Notes under the pieces: generated by a model | The model's database searches: none | What the model was told of the DNA's origin: nothing | What the model saw: only the letters and a program-made list of their open reading frames with translations | Part shown: piece by piece, positions 11,091 to 21,645 of the stretch | Numbering within the stretch: the stretch's first letter is position 1 | How the letters are laid out: each line of letters opens with the position of its first letter | Position numbers and translations under genes: made by a program | Origin: Saururus chinensis | Lineage: Eukaryota; Streptophyta; Magnoliopsida; Piperales; Saururaceae | Assembly: GCA_035235625.1 (NCBI GenBank) | Contig: CP141142.1 | Location: 19,416,995 to 19,480,994 of the forward strand | Reading direction: 5' to 3' | Length of the DNA stretch: 64,000 nucleotides

Positions 11091-13092
11091 AGGTGGGTAG
11101 GATGTAAGGTTTTAAAATTTCCTTTTTTAATTGTGTAAATTTTATTTGTTTGTCAATTTGAATTGACTTTCTTCTGGTAATGAGTTAGGTTATTTATAAT
11201 TATTTTAAAGTTTAATTTTACTTTAGTTTAGAGTATTAGTGTCAAACGTTATTTAGCAAAATTTCTACCTATTTAAAGGCATTTTCACTGTATTTTACCT
11301 TGGTCGAAGGAGCGGACCACACCATGGGACCACATCCTTGTGGGATGGTGTGCTACCCATTTTGGCCTCCAACCTTCTATTGATTTGTCTAAGTGGGTTT
11401 AGGTGTAATTATATTCATTTTTAGGTCAAAAGTGCACTTAAATAGTTACTTAGGGCATTTTTACCTATTTTCTAGCCCAATAACGTAATCCCTAGCCCAT
11501 AAGCATTACTATAAAAAGGAAAACCTAGTCATTTGCCAAATGGGGAAGGGTTGAGATTAGGAATGAGGCTAAGCTCTACCCCCATTTCCCAAAGGAGAAA
11601 CCCTTCTTAAGGTAAGGTTTTCCCCCTTTATCACCCCTTAATCTTCTGATATTTGTCTTAGTCATCTCTATCTTCACATCTCCTATTTTGATTCTTAGTT
11701 TTCTTCCACTAAAAATTATATTTTTAATTTTGATTTAGAACTCTAATTAGGTTATTTTTCGTTTTTAACGTAAAGAGGTTTTTAATTAATTATTTCCTAG
11801 GTTGATTTGAATCTATTAATTAGTTTTAATTAGGATTAACTATAAGACCAATTTTTTTAGGATTTCATGAGGTCAAAGCTCGTTCAATGGATTCACAAGC
11901 TTGATAGAGGCAAGGGGTTTTTTACCTTGAGTGTTTTTCTTCATTTAAATGTCATGATTATGGGTTTATTTAAACTTTTGATTCATCATGATGTGTAATT
12001 ATGATTTATCAAAAGCATGTGTTTTATGGTTATTTTGGGATGACTAAGCATGAAAACGATTCATCATATATAATGATTTTATATTTTGCATAGAATTTAA
12101 AAAAATTGTTTGAATTTTGAGATGTTTAAGATAAACAAGAAAAGTGAATTGTTTCGACCGATTGAACAGGCTAACAGACCGTTCGAATGGCCAGGCTTTC
12201 GAATGGGCAGCAGGTCACTCGAATAGCTAAATGACAGTTTTGTGAAAATGGCTATTTGTGTGGATTTTTGGCCATTTCTTATTCTCCTCTAATGATTCTA
12301 ATTATCTATGGCTATGATGAGTTATGAATACTTACAATTGTCACCTTAATTACATATGAACCTTCCTTGGGTGCGGCCTAGCTTAAGTATGAAGATGACT
12401 ATACGTATCTAGGTTTAGTACAATGTTCGACTTGTTTTACATCCATATTTTGATTCTTTTTTTCTTTACTCCATGATTCTAGTAGGTTATAACAAAGATG
12501 AATTTTGAGTGCTTTCACATGTTAAGTTAATTATAAACAAGTCATGTTCTATATGTTTTAGCTCAAATACGAACACAACCGTGTATGTATATTTTTACTT
12601 ATGCTTATATGATGTTGTTTGCACAAATATACCATGTTTCATGTATATTAGGACTATTAGAGTATATTTACCTATCTTTTTACTTATTAAACATTGCTCA
12701 TATATGTATCATGTTCCATGCATCATAAGAATTATTTGTAAGCAAAGATTACTCGTATTTATCAATGATTAATCAATTGGACAATGTCTCTTTCTGGATT
12801 AGCCAAGTCAGAGGTTTATCAAAATAGCTTTAAGTTTGAAATGATAGTGTTTTATGTCAATTGGATGGGGTTATTCATTCCTTTAAGGACGGGTTTCCTC
12901 CCCAGGTGAGAAGAGCAGATTTGCTATAATGAGTTAAATTGATGTATTTTCTGGACACAAGATTCCAAACCGGTTTGTCCATGTGCAAAGGCTTACTAGG
13001 GGTACTTTCCCCATTATGGATCTACCCAAATTGCTCTAGTTTTCCTTTTTAGGAATTTAGACTTCCTTATGAGATTGTCCAGGGTGAACATG
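11091..13092 (+). repeat. Polypurine tract and 3' LTR of element A (truncated)
   Basis: GGTGGGTAGGA (11092-11102) is followed by an LTR start TGTAAGG at 11103, as in chromodomain Gypsy elements. A TATA box lies at 11510-11518. Degenerate palindromic boxes lie at 12157-12228. The LTR gives way at 13093 to an inverted LTR beginning TGTCATGCCCC. Confidence 0.7.
12157..12228. promoter_or_regulatory. Degenerate palindromic box cluster in LTR A
   Basis: Four box-like units (around CCGATTGAACAGGC, CCGTTCGAATGGCC, TTTCGAATGGGC and CACTCGAATAGC) stand in a row, about 650 bp downstream of the TATA box, followed by an ATGACAGTTTT stretch also found in LTR H. Confidence 0.4.
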
Positions 13093-13484
13093 TCATGCCC
13101 CGCCACACCCTTAACCTAAACCCAATCCAAGAGGCAGGATGGAGCACAACGAAGTGGAGTAATTGCAGAAGACTTAGCCCATCCTGGTTGATTTACATCA
13201 AAGTTCACAAAATAAGCCCTCTGTGCAAAAGCAAGTAGAAGAAGATAAAAGGGATTGACTAACAATTTCAGTCCACACAATACCCACAACATCTAAACAA
13301 TAGCATATGGTCTCAAGCCTTAGGGAAACACATGTCTATATCCATCACAAGCTAAACAAAGTATGATATAAAATCAAATTTAAGTTCATCCTATCACATC
13401 ATAAGTCTAGAATAAAAAAAATATCTAGCCCCATTCTCTTATGGCGCAAATCCATCCTCATGATCTACATAAAGTCCATCTAGA
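13093..13484 (-). repeat. LTR F, inverted, part 1
   Basis: TGTCATGCCCCG is the reverse complement of the LTR end seen at 53888 (GGGGCATGACA), so an inverted LTR starts here. Element C interrupts it at 13485 and it resumes at 21646, as the CTAGA duplication shows. Confidence 0.65.
13480..13484. repeat. Target-site duplication of element C, left (CTAGA)
   Basis: CTAGA directly precedes the TGTAATG start of the C 5' LTR and recurs at 21646-21650 after the 3' LTR. Confidence 0.88.
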
Positions 13485-14997
13485 TGTAATGACCCTAATT
13501 TTCTGACATGATCTTTTTATAAAGTTTATTTTTTATAATTTCCTATGTTTTGGTTATAACTCTCAGATACAAGTATAACAAGTTGAAAAGCATATAAATC
13601 ATAAGTCGTGAATGAAAGTTACGACCTCAGGTTATTCTATCGGCGGGATCCACTTTTAGAGTGCCAATAAACTAGCTCATAAGAGGTCTAGTATCATAGA
13701 GCTCATAAATATGAGCTCAACGGTACCAAGAACGCGCGAAACCAAATCCGGGATAGGAAGTTACGCTTATTTAAAGATTAAGGTAAAAAAAAGGATCGGC
13801 TTGGCTCGGCGCAGATGCACGGTGCACAACGAACATGCATGATGAGCACGCGTTCATCATGCGTTCATCATGCACACCACCAATTTTGGCTACACCAATT
13901 CCACTGGCACCCCATTGCCTTCCACCTCTATAAAAACTTACCCCCCTTCATTTTCAACCAAGTCTAGTTCTTACTCCTTCCACTGTTTTCACTGCCTCTG
14001 ACCCGTTTGAAGTCCGATTTACCTGATCCAAGACTCGTTTCCTACTAAATTGAGGGTACTCTACACAGAGGAAGGGTCATTTTCTTGAGGTGACCTCTCT
14101 AAAGTTAAGAAAACCCTACTCTTCTCCTAATCCTCCCCTTTCTCCTTTTTACTATTGTTGAACCATTTCAAACCCTTTTTAGTTCGTTCAAAAGCCATAC
14201 CCCACAAAATCAAAGGCATATGCATTGGGAAGGTTATTCTGCCAAGTTGACCACTCAAAGACTAATATCTTAGGGAGCAATTTTTTTTATATTCTACGAG
14301 GGGATTTTCTTATACTCTGCATATGTTAGAGGTAGGTAGTTTTAAATTCTAATTGTATGCCAAAATTTTGGCTCACTGAAGTGTTGTTAATGATCTTCTT
14401 CTTATATTTCAGAAAGAAACTCTGTCTTTAAAAACATCTCCTCTTTTCAAAAAATTTCTCCGAGTTTTGGGTAACTGTACCCTCTGGATAGTTCCTGGTT
14501 TCTCGAAACTAGGGATTATTATGATGATTCTGGATACCGCCACATTTGGCTCTAGCGTGCACAGGAACTGGGATATCATGGGAGATTCCCTTTCCTTCAG
14601 TCTCCAGTTACCCCATGAGCGCAGGTGTAAATTGTCTGGTATCGCAACATTTTGTGACCATGTTTTTAGACTTTTATTATTTTCTGAAGGAAAGATGGCA
14701 CAATTTTTACACCCATGAAGCATATTTTTAAAACTTAACTCAACCTACTGAATATGAATTTACTCACCCACCCTCAGATTCTGCAGCTCTATTACTCGAA
14801 TCTGAAGGGGCCAACGAAGAGCTTTCTTAAATTTTAGTTTTTGCACTCTTTTTATAATTTATGTAATATTTGGAGTGATTGATGTATAAAGGCATGTTAT
14901 GCTACTCTTTTAGTACACAGTGATCTTTAGCATTAGGAATTAAATTTTGTTATATTTTAAAAAATTATTTTCTTTTATTTTGATAATTCAAGTTACA
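13485..14997 (+). repeat. Element C 5' LTR
   Basis: Starts TGTAATGACC, ends GTTACA. A block dense in short palindromes and TTCATCA repeats (about 13807-13876) lies ahead of a TATA box at 13929-13936. Confidence 0.9.
13929..13936 (+). promoter_or_regulatory. TATA box of the C 5' LTR
   Basis: TATAAAAA, conserved in the 3' LTR at 20542-20549. Confidence 0.55.
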
Positions 14998-15010
14998 GTA
15001 GGTATTGGAA
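14998..15010 (+). other. Degenerate primer-binding site, probably tRNA-iMet
   Basis: GTAGGTATTGGAACC directly follows the LTR end and resembles the TGGTATCAGAGCC primer site of chromoviruses with several substitutions. Confidence 0.5.
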
Positions 15011-15249
15011 CCAAGGTTCTACTCTACTAAAGAGTAATTAAATCAATAAATACAAATATTAGTATTTTACCGTATGTTTTCCTTTTGAAAATTACTTAAA
15101 TTTTTTATGTGAAATTAAAGTAGATGTCGCTGCTCAAGCATAAGATGTATCTATCGAGCAATCTATATCATTCTACTGCTTGTAAATTGCCGCTTCCGAA
15201 GAAAGGAAGTTGTACTAAGAGTATGCGCTATAAGGGTGAAACTCCCTTT

Positions 15250-15606
15250 TAAATTTCAGACTCAGAGGATTCTGAAGTCTCTTACGTCCCTAGTTCGGCT
15301 TAAAATAGTGACGTGGTAATAGTTATCCCAGACTCGCCTACTCCAGGAGAAGAGTTTGAAGAAGAACCCTCCTTGGAAGAGGAAGAAGGTGATAATTCTG
15401 ACAAGGATGACCTTGAGTATAAAAGGGACTTTGACCTGAATGAACTGCCCTCACCCGAGGTCGAATGGGTGGAAGAGAAAGACGTCCAGTGTCGCCTCAA
15501 AGAGAAAGAAACCGGAAGGCATAGAAAGCCCGAGCGGTGCACCTTTTGTGGGTATATGACCCACTTTTCCTTTAAGTATCTGAAAGCAAAAACCTTTCCT
15601 CTCTAA
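15250..15606 (+). pseudogene. Extra acidic ORF upstream of gag in element C
   Basis: The open frame at 15304-15606 encodes about 100 residues. The first half is strongly acidic (runs of E and D near 15350-15420). The end has a Cys-x2-Cys-x4-His arrangement near 15538-15565 that looks like a zinc knuckle lacking its last Cys. An in-frame stop at 15301-15303 separates it from a further stretch (about 15260-15300) that reads in the same style. It precedes gag by 300 bp. No function is recognised; it may be an accessory ORF or a split N-terminal part of gag. Confidence 0.45.
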
Positions 15607-15900
15607 GAAAGTTTTATCTACTTAGAAAAAGAAGACTTGTAAAAATCTCGAGTAAATAGTTTTGAAGTGTATAACAGTTTTGATGTGTACTTTGAGTGGC
15701 TTTATTATGTTAACTTAGTTTTTGGGTGATGTAAATAAACTGTAAAGTTGTTATGAAGTAGGCTTATTTTTTATCTAAAGATCTTGATGTTATCAATCCT
15801 TGTTTAGATGACGCACGTCAGTGGTAATGATGCCCAATCGGCAAGTAGCTCAACTCCACCAAATGTTACTACACCGGTCTCTTAGACAATAGGGGATCCT

Positions 15901-16919
15901 ATGACAAATTTCCTGGACTTATTAATGCAAAGAATGAATCGACACCTTCAGGCTGAAGGATTCCAATCGAATCATTCTAATCATTGTACTAGTTTGGGAG
16001 AAAATATCCATGGCGAAAAGGATAATCTGTTGGAGCGTTTTAAGAAGCTTGCACCAATGTTTACGGGGGAAGACAGCCCTAAGGCCGTTGAAAAGTGGAC
16101 TTTTGAGGTCAAGCAGATTTTTAAAGCAATGAAGATTCCCGAAGATCATAAGGTGCCACTAGCCACTTTCTCAATGACAGGCAAAGCTGCTTTTTTCTGG
16201 CCTACAGCAGAAAGAAATTTCTTCCCAGATGGTGACCATATTAAGTGGAAAAAATTTAAAGAAGTATTATAAGATAAATATTTTCCTTCGCATGTCCAAG
16301 AAAGAAAAGAAAAGGAGTTTTTATACCTACAAAAAGGAAATTTAACGATGGCAGAGTATGAAAATAAATTATTACAACTACAGCGTTTTGCCGCAGACTT
16401 TTGTACAACTGAACTAAAGAAGGCACATAAATTTGTAAGGGGCTTAAATAATGGATTACAAAGCAGAATCATTGGCCATCAACCTACCATTGTTGCCAAA
16501 GTGGTAGAACTAGCCTCTATCCTGGAGCATGACTACCAGGAGTTTGTGGTCGGACGTAAAGATCGAGGACAAAATAGTGGTTTCCGACTTGATGAAAGGA
16601 AAAGGAAGCTTACGTTTAACAATCAGAATAATTGTAAGTTCCAAAAGCCCTCAGAACCACCTTCACAGTTAAGGGGAGAGAAGAAGTTAGAAAAATGTCC
16701 TCATTGTAATAGATTTTATCCATCCAGATCGTGCTATCTTACTGAAGGAAAGTGCTTTTCTTGTGGTGAACACATGGCTATCAAATTAGAGACTGTCCAA
16801 AGAGAAAATTTTAAGAAGATTCAAAACAAGAGTAGAAACCAAAAGTTCAAGGGCAGGTCTTCGCAATTACTGCTAAGGAGGCTCAAGCATCGACCACTAT
16901 CATTCAAGGTACACTTCTA
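15901..16919 (+). pseudogene. Element C gag remnant
   Basis: One frame runs from 15901 to 16920 with a TAA at 16270-16272. It contains the retrotransposon Gag core (K-W, then A-x-F-S-M-T-G-K-A-A-F-F-W near 16160-16200; D-K-Y-F-P just after the stop) and a zinc-binding region with C-P-H-C and C-F-S-C-G-E-H near 16698-16776, whose final Cys is not in place. The product would be the capsid precursor. The stop and altered knuckle make it inactive. Confidence 0.75.
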
Positions 16920-17340
16920 GTCTTGGATAAAATAGCAAAAATATTGATAGATCCAGGGTTGACACATTCTTTCATATCGTTCGATTTTTCTTTGAGCATT
17001 GGCTATCCTATTTTAAATTTAGGATATATCTTAAAGGTGTCCACCCCAATGGGAAATTCGTTTTTATCTCATGAATTTCTTCAAAGGGTACCTATCTCCT
17101 TAGAGAAACGTCAGTGGAGGCCGACCTCATCTCCTAAATATGACCGACTTTGATGTCATATTAGGTATGGATTGGTTAGCCGATAATGGGGCATTAGTAG
17201 ACTATAAACAAAAGAAGGTGATCTTTAAACAAGGAGAGATGAGTTTTACTTTTCATGGACTTAAGGATCATTCCAAGCCATGTATCATCTTGGCAGTCAA
17301 GGCTCATCGGCTTATCTTGCTAGTGTGGAAACTAGAGAGA
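16920..17340 (+). pseudogene. Element C protease remnant
   Basis: Near 16945-16965 the active-site triplet reads D-P-G where D-S-G or D-T-G is expected. The D-F-D-V-I-L-G-M-D-W-L block follows at 17140-17180 in a different frame, so there is a frameshift between them. Confidence 0.75.
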
Positions 17341-17349
17341 CTTCAATGA

Positions 17350-17689
17350 TAAGCTGGAAAGTGTTGTAGTACAAGACTTCTCTGATGTTTTTCCTCACGA
17401 ACTCTCTAGACTACCACCAAAAAGAGAGATAGATTATTCTGTTGATTTGATGCCAGGAACAAATCCTATCTCTAAGGCACCTTACCACATGGCTTTTGCA
17501 GAATTAAAAGAGTTAAAAAGCCAATTGCAGGACTTGCTGGAGAAAAGTTTTATTCGACCTAGTGTCTCTCCTTGGGGAGCACCGGTCCTGTTTGTGAAAA
17601 ATAAGGACGGGTCATTAAGATTATGCATTGACTCCAAACTCAAAGTCGTCACAAGAAACAAGTATCCTTTGCCTCGTATAAATGACATG
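17350..17689 (+). pseudogene. Element C partial reverse transcriptase
   Basis: The frame at 17447-17689 encodes the first part of RT ([10 protein letters not shown], then [30 protein letters not shown]), ending in P-L-P-R-I-N-D-M. The catalytic Y-x-D-D half, RNase H and integrase N-terminus are absent. An inverted LTR starts at 17690. Confidence 0.8.
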
Positions 17690-19116
17690 TGATCGTTTAT
17701 AATTAAACCATTTGCAAGCGTACAAGGTAATTGTACTAGGATAAGTATTTAAGGGTTGTCGAACCTTAGGGACGGATGAATTATTACTAAATCTAAAGAG
17801 AAATTTGCTGATTGAAAACTAAAATAAACTTAAACTTTAATTAAGTAAAGAAATGAATCAACTATATTAAAAGCAAGAGATTAATATGATGGAATTTACT
17901 TAGGAAATTGAATCCACTATAGAATCATAACAATTCCTTAACTATTAATCTAAATCTAGTGTGAATATGAACAAGTATTCTCAGCTAAAAGCTAGAATTA
18001 CTTTAGAAAGAATCATTAATTAAATTCCATGGCATGAACTATCTTCGACAATAGCACAGATCATCTACACTAAACTAGCTATAGGCATGACCCGTCTAAT
18101 CTTAGTATAACTCATCTAAGTCATTAATTATCTGAACATTAAAACTATTGTATGAACATCTCATCTAAATCACAGAAATTAGAATTGATGCAAATATCAA
18201 AACCACATCAATCTATCATCTACAAGACAATAAATCAACATAGATTTGAATAAACATAAAAAGCTCTTACATTAAAAAGGAAATCCTTATCATACAATTG
18301 TCATCATTCACAACTGAGATCTAAATTAAAAAAAAAGAAACTAAAACTTATCTATAGCTTCATCAACTCCTAAGTAAAAGAAAAGTCTAGCCTTCCATTG
18401 TAGAAGAAAGCACTTGAATCTCCATTAAAAGCTTTGAGTTCTTCTCCATCTTTTTCTTCCTTTTTCTCTTCATAAAATCTACTGAAATCCCCCAATTTTA
18501 AGCCAAATATGTCTTTTTATAGGCATAAGTTCCGTAGGAAGAAGTCCAATATGAAAAGGATTAAAATTTGGGTCAAACAAGGAAACTGCGCGTTATTCCG
18601 CTCGAACGCCCAGCATGCCCGTTCGAACGCTTATACTGAGTTTTTCTTCAAAATCACGTTATCCCGTTCGAATGGCCTGCAACCCGTTCGAACGACTACA
18701 ATGTTTCTGCAATCTGGACAGTTTTCCTGGACAATCCATATTTTGTTCATTAACCTTTTCTTCATGTCTATATTAGTTTCCAACTTGTTTATAACTCTGA
18801 AACGTTATCCAAATTACTTTAAAGCATGTCAAGATTATTTTGAACTATTTCAAACATCGTCCAAGTACCTCGATAAGTGCACTTTTCCTACAAAATATAA
18901 AATATCATACTTTAGACATGTATAATGTAATTAAAATTCCAACTTGATTTAAATACACATCTAAACTACTAATAACTACAAAATTATTAATAATTACTAA
19001 AATACTAATATCTATCTTAACCTAAATAAACCATAACTAACTCTAAATTAACCTAATCTATACTAGCAAATAAGGTAAAAAGGCATATAAAATACATATA
19101 GATTTCATACTTATCA
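17690..19116 (-). mobile_element. Solo LTR of the B family, inverted, inside element C
   Basis: Begins TGATCG and ends CTTATCA, the reverse complement of the B1 LTR ends, and matches the B1 LTR along its length. No B internal sequence is attached. Flanking five-mers are ACATG and GCATG, a one-base mismatch. The four palindromic boxes here have TTCGAA cores instead of ATCGAT. Confidence 0.88.
18598..18694. promoter_or_regulatory. Four palindromic boxes with TTCGAA cores
   Basis: Boxes at 18598-18610, 18618-18630, 18663-18677 and 18683-18694 stand at the same places as the four ATCGAT boxes in the B1 3' LTR (8822-8920), with similar spacers and conserved outside sequence. Confidence 0.5.
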
Positions 19117-19999
19117 GCATGGAATACCATTATCGATCATCTCAAATTGAGATAGCTGATTTACCTCAAAGTTTTGGCAAGGACTTTAAGAAGAATTAGG
19201 CACAAATCTTAAGTTCAACATTGCTTTCTACCCACAAACAGATGGACAATCAGAAAGAACTATTCAAAGTTTGGAAGATATGTTACAAGCTCATGTAATG
19301 GATTGGAAAGATAACTGGGATGAACAATTACCGGTGATCGAGTTCGCATACAACAATAGCTATCATGGCAGCATAGGTATGGCACCCTATGAAGCAAAGT
19401 ACACATGACCTTACCAATCGCCAATGTGTTGGAATGAAGTAGGAAAACGAAGATTGATTAAGTCTGAATTTTTGCAACAGTTTGCAGAAAAGGTGAAACT
19501 TATCAAGCATCATCTAATGGCATCCCAGAGCCGTCAAAAGAGTTATGCTGATCAGAGACGAAAAGATATCGACTTTAACGTAGGAGATCAATATTATTAA
19601 AGGTTTTGCCAACCCGAGGAGTCATGAGATTTAGAATTAAAGGCAAACTAAGTCCTCGCGTCGTAGGACCATTTGAAATTTTGGACAAAGTAGGAGCAGG
19701 GCTTACAGATTGGCCTTTCCTCCACAACTTGACAATGTCCATGACGTATTTCACGTGTCCATGCTTAGGAAATACATTCGAGACTCCTCACATGTTATTG
19801 ATCAGAGAATAATCACTCTTAAGCCAGACTAATAGTTTGAAGAAAAACCATATAAAATTATGGATCATAAGGAACAGATCTCGAAGAAAAAATGGATTAC
19901 TTTAGTCAAAGTGCTATGGCATTATCATTCCCCAGAAGAAGCCACTTGGGAGCTAGAAATCGAAATAAAGAAGAAGTACCCTGAATTATTCAATGAGTG
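19117..19999 (+). pseudogene. Element C integrase and chromodomain remnant
   Basis: Starts in the integrase core at H-G-I-P, then Y-P-Q-T-D-G-Q-S-E-R-T near 19221-19260, including the catalytic Glu region. The C-terminal K-S-Y-A-D-x-R-R-K-D-I-D-F block follows near 19540-19580 and a chromodomain-like end (H-S-P-E-E-A-T-W-E) near 19925-19960. Stops and frameshifts are present between 19400 and 19860. Confidence 0.8.
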
Positions 20000-20026
20000 A
20001 AAAATCCAAATTTCAAGGACGAAATT

Positions 20027-20044
20027 TCTCTAAGAGGGGTAGAT
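20027..20044 (+). other. Polypurine tract of element C
   Basis: AAGAGGGGTAGAT lies directly before the 3' LTR. Confidence 0.6.
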
Positions 20045-21645
20045 TGTAATGACCCTAATTTTCTGACATGATCTTTTTATAAAGTTTATTTTTTATAATT
20101 TCCTATGTTTTGGTTAGAGATCCAAGACACGAGTATAACAAGTCAAGAAACACATAAATCGGCAGTTGTGAATGAAAGTTACGACTTCGGGTTGTTCTAC
20201 CGGTGGGATCCACTTTTAGAGTGCAAGTAAACTGACTCATAACTGGTCTAGTCTTGTAGGGCTCATCAATATGAGCTCAACAATACCAAGAATGTGCAAA
20301 ACTGAGTTTGGGATAGGAAGTTACTCTTATTTAAAGATTAGGGTAAAAAAAGGATCAGCTTGGCGTAGTGCGCGGCTTAGCCGTGCGGCGTGTGACGAGC
20401 GCGTGTTCATCACGTGTTTGTGACAAACGTGCATTCATCACCGCGTGCATGATGAATGCGCGTTTGTCATGTATGCTACCAATTTTGGTGGTGCCAATGA
20501 AATTACACCAATTCCGCTGGTGCGCCACCGCCTTCCACCTCTATAAAAACATACCCCCCCTTCATTTTCACCCAAGTCTAGTTCTTACTCCTTCCACTAT
20601 TTTCACTTCCTCTGACCCGTTTTATGTCCGATTTACCTTATCAAAGACTCGTTTCCTAGTAAATCGAGCGTGTTCTACGCACTGGAAGTGTTATTTTCTT
20701 GAGGCAACCTCTCTAAAGTTAAGAAAACCCTACCCCTCTCCTAATCCTCCTCTTTCTTCTTTTTACTATTTTTGGACCATTTCAAACCCTTTTTATAGTT
20801 CATTCAAAAGCCGTACCCCACAAAATCGAAGGCATTCTACATGTTGGGAAGGTCATTTTGCCAAGTTGACCGCTCAAAAACTAATATCTTAAGGAGGGAT
20901 TTTCTTTATATTCTACGAGGGAACTTTCTTATACTTTGCACGTGCTAGAAGTGGGTAGTTTTAAATTATAATCATATGCCGAGATTTTGACTCACCAAAG
21001 TGTTATTAAATGTCTTCTTCTTATAATTCAGAAAGAAACTCTGTCTTTAAAAGCATCTCATCTTTTCAAAAGTTTTCTCCGAGTTTTGGGTAACTGTACC
21101 CTTCTCGAAACTAGGGATTATTATGATGATCTAGATATTGCCACATTTGGCTCTAGCGTGCACAGGAACTAGGATATCTTGGAAGATTCTCTTTCCTTTC
21201 GTCTTCCGTTACCCCATGAGCGCGGGTGTAAGTCGTTTGGTATCGCAACATTCTGTGACTGTGTTTTCGGACTTTTATTATTTTCTGAAGGAAGGATGGC
21301 ACGATTTTTATGCCCATGAAGCATATTTTTAGAACTTAACTCAACCTACTGAGTATGAATTTACTCACCCACCTTCAAATTTTGCAGGTCTGTCACTTGA
21401 ATCTGAAGGAGCCGACAAAGAGCTTCCTTGAATTTTAGTTTTTGTACTCTTTTTATAATTTATATAATATTTGTAGTGACTGATGTATAAAGGTATGTTA
21501 TGCCCAATTTTAAAAATCTTTATTTAATACAAAGTGTGTTGTAATTACTCTTTTGGTACACGATGATTCTTGACATTAGGAATTAAATTTTGTTACGTTT
21601 TTAAAACTTATTTTCTTTTATTTTGATAATTCGAGGGGAGTTACA
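20045..21645 (+). repeat. Element C 3' LTR
   Basis: Matches 13485-14997 with many substitutions and small indels. TATA box at 20542-20549. The palindrome-rich block at about 20370-20475 differs strongly from its partner at 13807-13876. Confidence 0.88.

Larger units (their letters stand above)
305..13092 (+). mobile_element. Element A: decayed Ty3/Gypsy chromodomain retrotransposon, split by B1
   Basis: Protease, reverse transcriptase, RNase H, integrase and chromodomain remnants occur in the usual Ty3/Gypsy order on the plus strand, then a polypurine tract and a 3' LTR. B1 (2477-9830) interrupts the integrase, and the integrase sequence resumes at 9836 after the GTTCT duplication. Gag and the 5' LTR are not visible in the window. 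Many stops and frameshifts show an old inactive copy. The 3' LTR stops at 13092, where an inverted LTR (F) starts. Confidence 0.85.
13485..21645 (+). mobile_element. Element C: decayed Ty3/Gypsy chromodomain element with internal deletion
   Basis: Two LTRs (13485-14997 and 20045-21645) beginning TGTAATGACC and ending GTTACA flank an interior with an extra upstream ORF, gag, protease, a partial RT, integrase and chromodomain. CTAGA is duplicated outside. An inverted solo B-family LTR occupies 17690-19116, and about 1.7 kb of pol (rest of RT, RNase H, integrase N-terminus) is missing at that point. Stops and frameshifts are frequent, and the LTRs have clearly diverged. Confidence 0.9.

Noticed and set aside
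18509-18925. 138-codon plus-strand frame
   Set aside because: It lies inside the inverted B LTR, and equivalent frames occur in the B1 LTRs; composition explains it.
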